From Fragum whitleyi (lineage: Eukaryota > Mollusca > Bivalvia > Cardiida > Cardiidae), in the NCBI GenBank assembly GCA_948146395.1, contig OX411544.1, forward strand, positions 52,715,933-52,779,932: DNA of 64,000 nucleotides, in the 5' to 3' direction. Under the pieces are notes generated by a model, which saw only the letters and a list, made by a program, of their open reading frames with translations, was not told the origin of the DNA and ran no database searches. The first letter of the stretch is position 1. Every line of letters begins with the position of its first letter. Below are positions 42,101 to 48,100 of this stretch, one piece after another. Position numbers and translations under genes: made by a program.

Positions 42101-45100
42101 TTGAGATTAAAGCTGAATTCTGTTTTGATACTTATTTTAATGTATTAACATAAATGATAATATTAACAAAGTGTTATAAATAGCAACTTATAAATATTAT
42201 TTTTTATTTTCAAACATTTATTTAAATTTAAAATTTGAGAAAAAGTTGAGCCTGAGAAGAGTTTTATAACCTCAGGCCTAGAAATACTCAATGCTGAATA
42301 TGGTAAATGTTTGTGTGGAGTTGAAGAACAGGCAGGTAGTTTCGAGGGGTCAATGCAAAACTATTGTAAGTGCCTATATATCTATAGGTTCTTACAATAA
42401 ATTTGTGCTGACCCCATTATTTGTGTTTGAGATTATTTATTTTTGTGTGAACATTGATGATTCAAGTCAGTCAATTACATAGACGATAATCGTTTGTTAC
42501 AGTGTTATCTTGATTTATGTTTCATTGAGTGAACAACAGACGCTATATTTCTATGACTGGCTAAACTAGATATTTATTTCAAGTGATTATTCAACTTCTA
42601 TTTCATTCTATTTCAATCGCTTAAATGAGACAAAATACAGTCAAATCTGTGTGAGCGACCAACTATGCACAGCAGCCAATCTGCCGACAGCGGCCACTCG
42701 ATTTCCCCCTGTGCAAATTCTTTCTTTAATTGCACTGTGAATAGCGTGATCTCCTGAAATGCGGCCGGCGGTCACCTTAATTGGTCTAATTCCAACTGTA
42801 TATCACACCTATACAACGGTCATCTGACAAAACACGCGACTGAATTAGTTGTGTTTGGAAAAAATCGATAATCACCACTATAGTAAACAGTCGAAGTTGC
42901 TTTATCGTAATGTACAAGTTATAAACCACCAATTATCAATTTAATCCATTGTTGTCGATTAAATGACGAGTAATTGGCCATTATTATTTATTTGATCTAC
43001 TTAAATGATGATAATTAATTAAAGGATATGGAATTTCTCAATTGTCGGGTCTCTTATAATAAATAAAATGATCTTGAGCATTACAGGTTGTTTACACATT
43101 TAGCAAACTGTTTTCTCGAGGTCTTTAAAATGGACGAAAACCTGCTTTTGAAATCAATTCTCGCCACAATGTCGCTCTCTTAATGTAAGTTCCTCACTCT
43201 AGAGGATCGTGTGAAAGTGATATGCATGCTTGAATCCGGATGTTCTTCCAGGATTATTGCTAATAAGTTCGCTGTAGGTGGTACGCAGGTCCAAACTTTG
43301 GAATTGCTTAGAATTTGGAGAAGTAAAAAGTTTTGCGATCTGGTAATAAGCTAAACAAAAGTGGTATGTCAAAATGGCCGCCTTAAGGATACTGTGAACA
43401 GCAGCCAATCTGTGTACAGCAGCCAATTTGGCCCTCTCCTTTGACATGCTGCTGTACACAGATTCGACTGTATAATTTTTTTTGGTAAATTTTCTAAAAG
43501 CATCATTTTGCATGAAATTTCTATGCGACAGTCATGATAATGTCACTCTTTGGGCTCTGCTTTGCTAATGTTGGGTATAAGTTTTAGATAATTTCACAGA
43601 TTAGGCAGTGAGTTTATCAAAATGATCATCTTCAATTATTTCTCCATAATCCACCAAAAAGCATTAAAGAAATGGTGCCCTGCTATGCATGTGTACTTAT
43701 GGTATGTGGGGTTTCATTTTTAAAAGCTTTTGTACCCTGTACATAGGGCTGGTAATGGGTTAAATATATGAGGTTATAAATTTCAGTATAAGATAAGGGC
43801 TAAAAATCCCCCGTCCTGTTGCCAGAGCATGTCTCTAGCAAACAAACACTTATTGATTTTGTATGCGGTAATCAAACTTCATGATAAAAAGTAAACATGA
43901 ACACTTCCTGAATTAACATATGCTGATGATTACACTGTTTGCTAATGGGAACCTTAGACAGTCTATGACATCCAATATGATTTATAAATATATGAATGAA
44001 ATAAGTTACTGTCTCATGGTGTAAAAATTAAGAATATGACATATAGGTGCAAAGGAATAAGCAAGTCAGTTAATGAAAAGATTCTGTTTCCCAAATGGAG
44101 GCTCATAATTACCAGCAAGATGATTAATCTGAGCCCCTGTTTTCCAAATTCAAATTTGTTATGTAAAAGAGACTGGTAGATGAATGGTACAAAGAGGTTA
44201 CATGGCTAATAAGGGCCAGCAAGTTTGTTTTCTGTCGCTTCACCCATTTTACCTGACATTTTGTTTTTATGATGTGATATCAAAATAACATTTTATTGCC
44301 ATGGTTTTAGAACATTTATCATGTCAACAGGCAGGATATCAATATCTGCCTGTTTCTAAGGTCATACCTGCCCACTAGGTCAATATGACTGCACCAAACA
44401 AACTGATTTCACAGCATTTTGGTATAATACTATTTATAATAACAGAATGTAATCAACATGTTGAATTCTCACCTTCAGATGTATATCCTATAGTAGCTGG
44501 TTCCTGGTTGTCACTTCCTAGAAACGAACCCTTCAACTCTTGATGTTCATGGTGCTGCTGTTTAAGAGTTTTGATTTCTCTCTGAAAATGAAGAAAAAGT
44601 TAACATGAATTTAAATTTTGTTTAGAGACAAAAACTTGCATTTTAGTGTGAAATGTTCAGTGCTTGGCAGTGATTAACAAATCTGTATCCAGAGTTACTG
44701 GTAAAATAGAGAATAAAATGTTAGTGTCTTAAAATATCAATGATATCTGGCTGAGGTTGAGAGAATTTATCATTTCTCACAGTCACAGGTGAGATCAGAT
44801 ATTCAAAGTTATAAACATATCATTCTATCTATGATGCAATGATTTTCAGTTCCTTAATTTGATGAAACCTTTAAATTCAAAGAAATTGATGCAATGTATG
44901 AGGAGTTTCCTTTAACGTCACTCGGGTTTTTTTTTGAAGAATTTCTTGGTTCAATTTGAAACTTATTCTTAAAGTAGAGTTGGACAAAAGCTTTGTATAT
45001 CTTTAACATGCAGTTCAAATCAGCTGAGTGTTAACGCAAACAATAGCTTTTTTTAACCTTAAAATTTCTGTCAAATATTACTGTCAATATAATAGGCAGC

Positions 45101-48100
45101 TTATAAACAGTCTATAACTGATACTTCATGCATTCATGCAGATCACTCTTTTGGTGGTTTTGTAATGTCAGCTAATTTTCGTTAAATGAATGGACATCTA
45201 AAAGTTTTACAATATCAAGCAGCACATAAATTATATGGTAAATAAAGGTTGTTATGTTCTTGATTTCTGAAATTTGCTTTAAGGTAGAGGAATCGTAATA
45301 GTTCCGCAACCTTTCGGAAAAAATGAACTTTCACAATGTTGACCAATGTTTCCTATGAAAATCATTAGACATTAGGACACCTCGGTAAACGCTGTTAAAG
45401 TTCATTACTTCCAAAAACTATTGAGGAAGTATTGTGGGTCTTATACCTTGAATAAAATCTAAATACAGCAGGACTAGGATTAATATTAACAATGTTGATA
45501 CTAATGATATGAAACTTACATCTTTTTCTTCTAATAAAGTTCTATATTCTCTAGATATACTGTTAATCTGTAACTCTGAGCTCTCAGCTTTCTCCTCCCA
45601 TTCACGAACCAAAAGTTTTAATCTGTCAATCTGAAAAAAAAATGCCAAGATTTAAGTTTTAGTCTTATAAAAAACCTTTTCTAGGTTTATGAAAAGCAAG
45701 ATGTTTTAGTGAAACACAAATTCCCCAGGAATGGCAAATAAAACAGATGTCAAACACAGTCTAAATTGTTGGAATTTGAAAGATAAATTATGAGAAATCT
45801 CAAGCCAAGCTTAACTGTATGAAATTTCAAGCACAGGCTAAACTGTTCAACATTTGAGAAATGTCTAATTTGAAGGTTATTTAAACCACAAACAAAATTA
45901 ATAGATGTTATAAGCATAAGATAATTTGCTTTAAATTTCAAGCACAGGCTTAATTGTTTGAAGTTTCAAAGTTTCAAGCACAGACTAAATTGTTAAAATT
46001 TTCAAGCACAGGCTAAATTGTTGAAAATTTCAGGCACAAGTTCACAGGCACAACCTTTTTGTCCTGGGATTTTATAGATGCTTGACTTTATTCAGCTGTC
46101 TGAAGTTCAAGCACTTGATCTCCAAGTCTTTTAGATGAGACTTTAAAATCAAGATTGGATCTTCATAGCAATTATGAGCTAAATTGTTGAGTTGTCCTCT
46201 AAACTTTGTTCATAAAATAGAGGACAATATCTTGTTTCACTGTAAAATTGACATTTCTTTAGTGCTTTTTGGCAGTTTATCGAGAAATAATGATAGATCA
46301 TCACCTGCAAAAGCAGTGAAATTATCAAAAACTTATAAAGTGCTTTTGTGCATTTCATCCTATCTCATTTTGAAATAAAGAAATAGAATAATTGTTAGTT
46401 TTTCGAGTAAGACTGGTTAATATTTCATTTCATGAACAACAAAAGCTATATTTTCACTCCTGCCTCCACCACTCATGAAAATATAGCTTTTGCTGTTCAC
46501 TCAATGAAATATATATCAATCTTACACTAAAACAAACTATTATCCTCTATATCTTTCATTGAATGAACAATATAAAAGCTATAATTTTGCAAGTGGCAAC
46601 AAGTGAAAATAAAGCTTTCGTTGCTCACAAATGAAAGATTTATCAATCTTAACAAAAAAAACAAACAATTATTCTATTTCTTTGAAGCACAAATGGGCAG
46701 AAATGAGTAAGAAGTTTTGGGACAAATTTACATAAAGCATTTTTTTGAATGTGATTCTTAGGCAATGTCATGTGTTCAAATAATGCTAAATATTGAAGAA
46801 AAAAAAACGAAAGTAGGCTATAATCTTTAGATAATTTCACTTGTAATGTGGTGAATTTATCAAGTGATTTGTCAATAATCATTTGAAAAGCATTATAGAA
46901 AATCGTTGTACTAAGCAACACAAAATAGTTTCTAGTAATACACCAAACCTAGATCTCAGGGAATATCTATTTGTTCAAAGTAAATAATCTATTTGATATA
47001 TAGTACTATTGGTGACCATAAAGCAGTATATTACAGAAAAGTTTCAAGAGACATTCTCAAGTTGTCTCAGTTGTAAATTTGACTGTTGTAAAGCCAGAGA
47101 GGGTCAGAAAATGAAGACCCTTACGTTACAAATTTTTGTATCTAATCTAACCTATGAAATTCTAGCCCAACATTGAGATACCAATTGAGTGATTGATTGA
47201 TTGAATGGAGTTTAACACTGCTTTCAACATTTTTTTCAGTTATATTGCGTACGCTGGAGCACCTCACCATGGATTCCTGGTATTTCTCTCACCAGTACAA
47301 CCATCACATCCTTTCCTAGCCTCCAGCTGCTATCTCACTTGAGATACCAAAGATTCACAGCAATATGGTAAAGAAGCATCTGCTTTTTTTTCAAATAAGA
47401 ATTAATTTGAATTAAAACAATGTCAGTCAACATTTTTTTATATATGTGACCCATCATGCGAAATTTGGAATTCTGTAAAATGAGTTATTGAAAAAGAGAT
47501 TTGATCAACTATAGGTCAAGCAGAAGTCGCATTGCAAAAATTCTTTCACTGTAAGGTAGATTGATTATTCTAGATTCAGAAACTAAGCATGGAGCAAAAA
47601 GTTTAGACCCTAGTCAGTCTGCACCATCTGCGCAGTCTGTCTAGGGTCCTAGGGTCGACACTCTACATACTACACAGATGGTCTCTTTTCGCGTGAAGGG
47701 TCACATTATATAATACTGCCTGGAAATTTGTTTTTGATTATTGATAATGAAGGAATATCTAAATGCAGAAATATTACAGGGACAGATAAGAGGAGGTATT
47801 TTAATTCTAAAAACTTCATTTCCCATTTAAATCTCATGTTCTGGGTACTCATTTCAACCCCCTTATCAAGATGATACCAATGAGTACCCACAACATAGGA
47901 TATGCACAAATGCAGTTAAAACAATCAAATTTTAAATCCAAAATACCCCAGCTATCTGTAGCTCTGAATATCATATCCATATATCAATTAAATATCTTAA
48001 AAACTTCCAATTTTAGCCCATTCATTCATTCATTGGTCAGCACAATGATACATGCTATGATGTAGCTGTTAAAATAACTCATCTATTCTCTTGAAAAACA

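Noticed and set aside
43199..43513. 104-codon minus-strand frame
   Set aside because: Antisense to the pogo transposase relic, which explains the sequence better.
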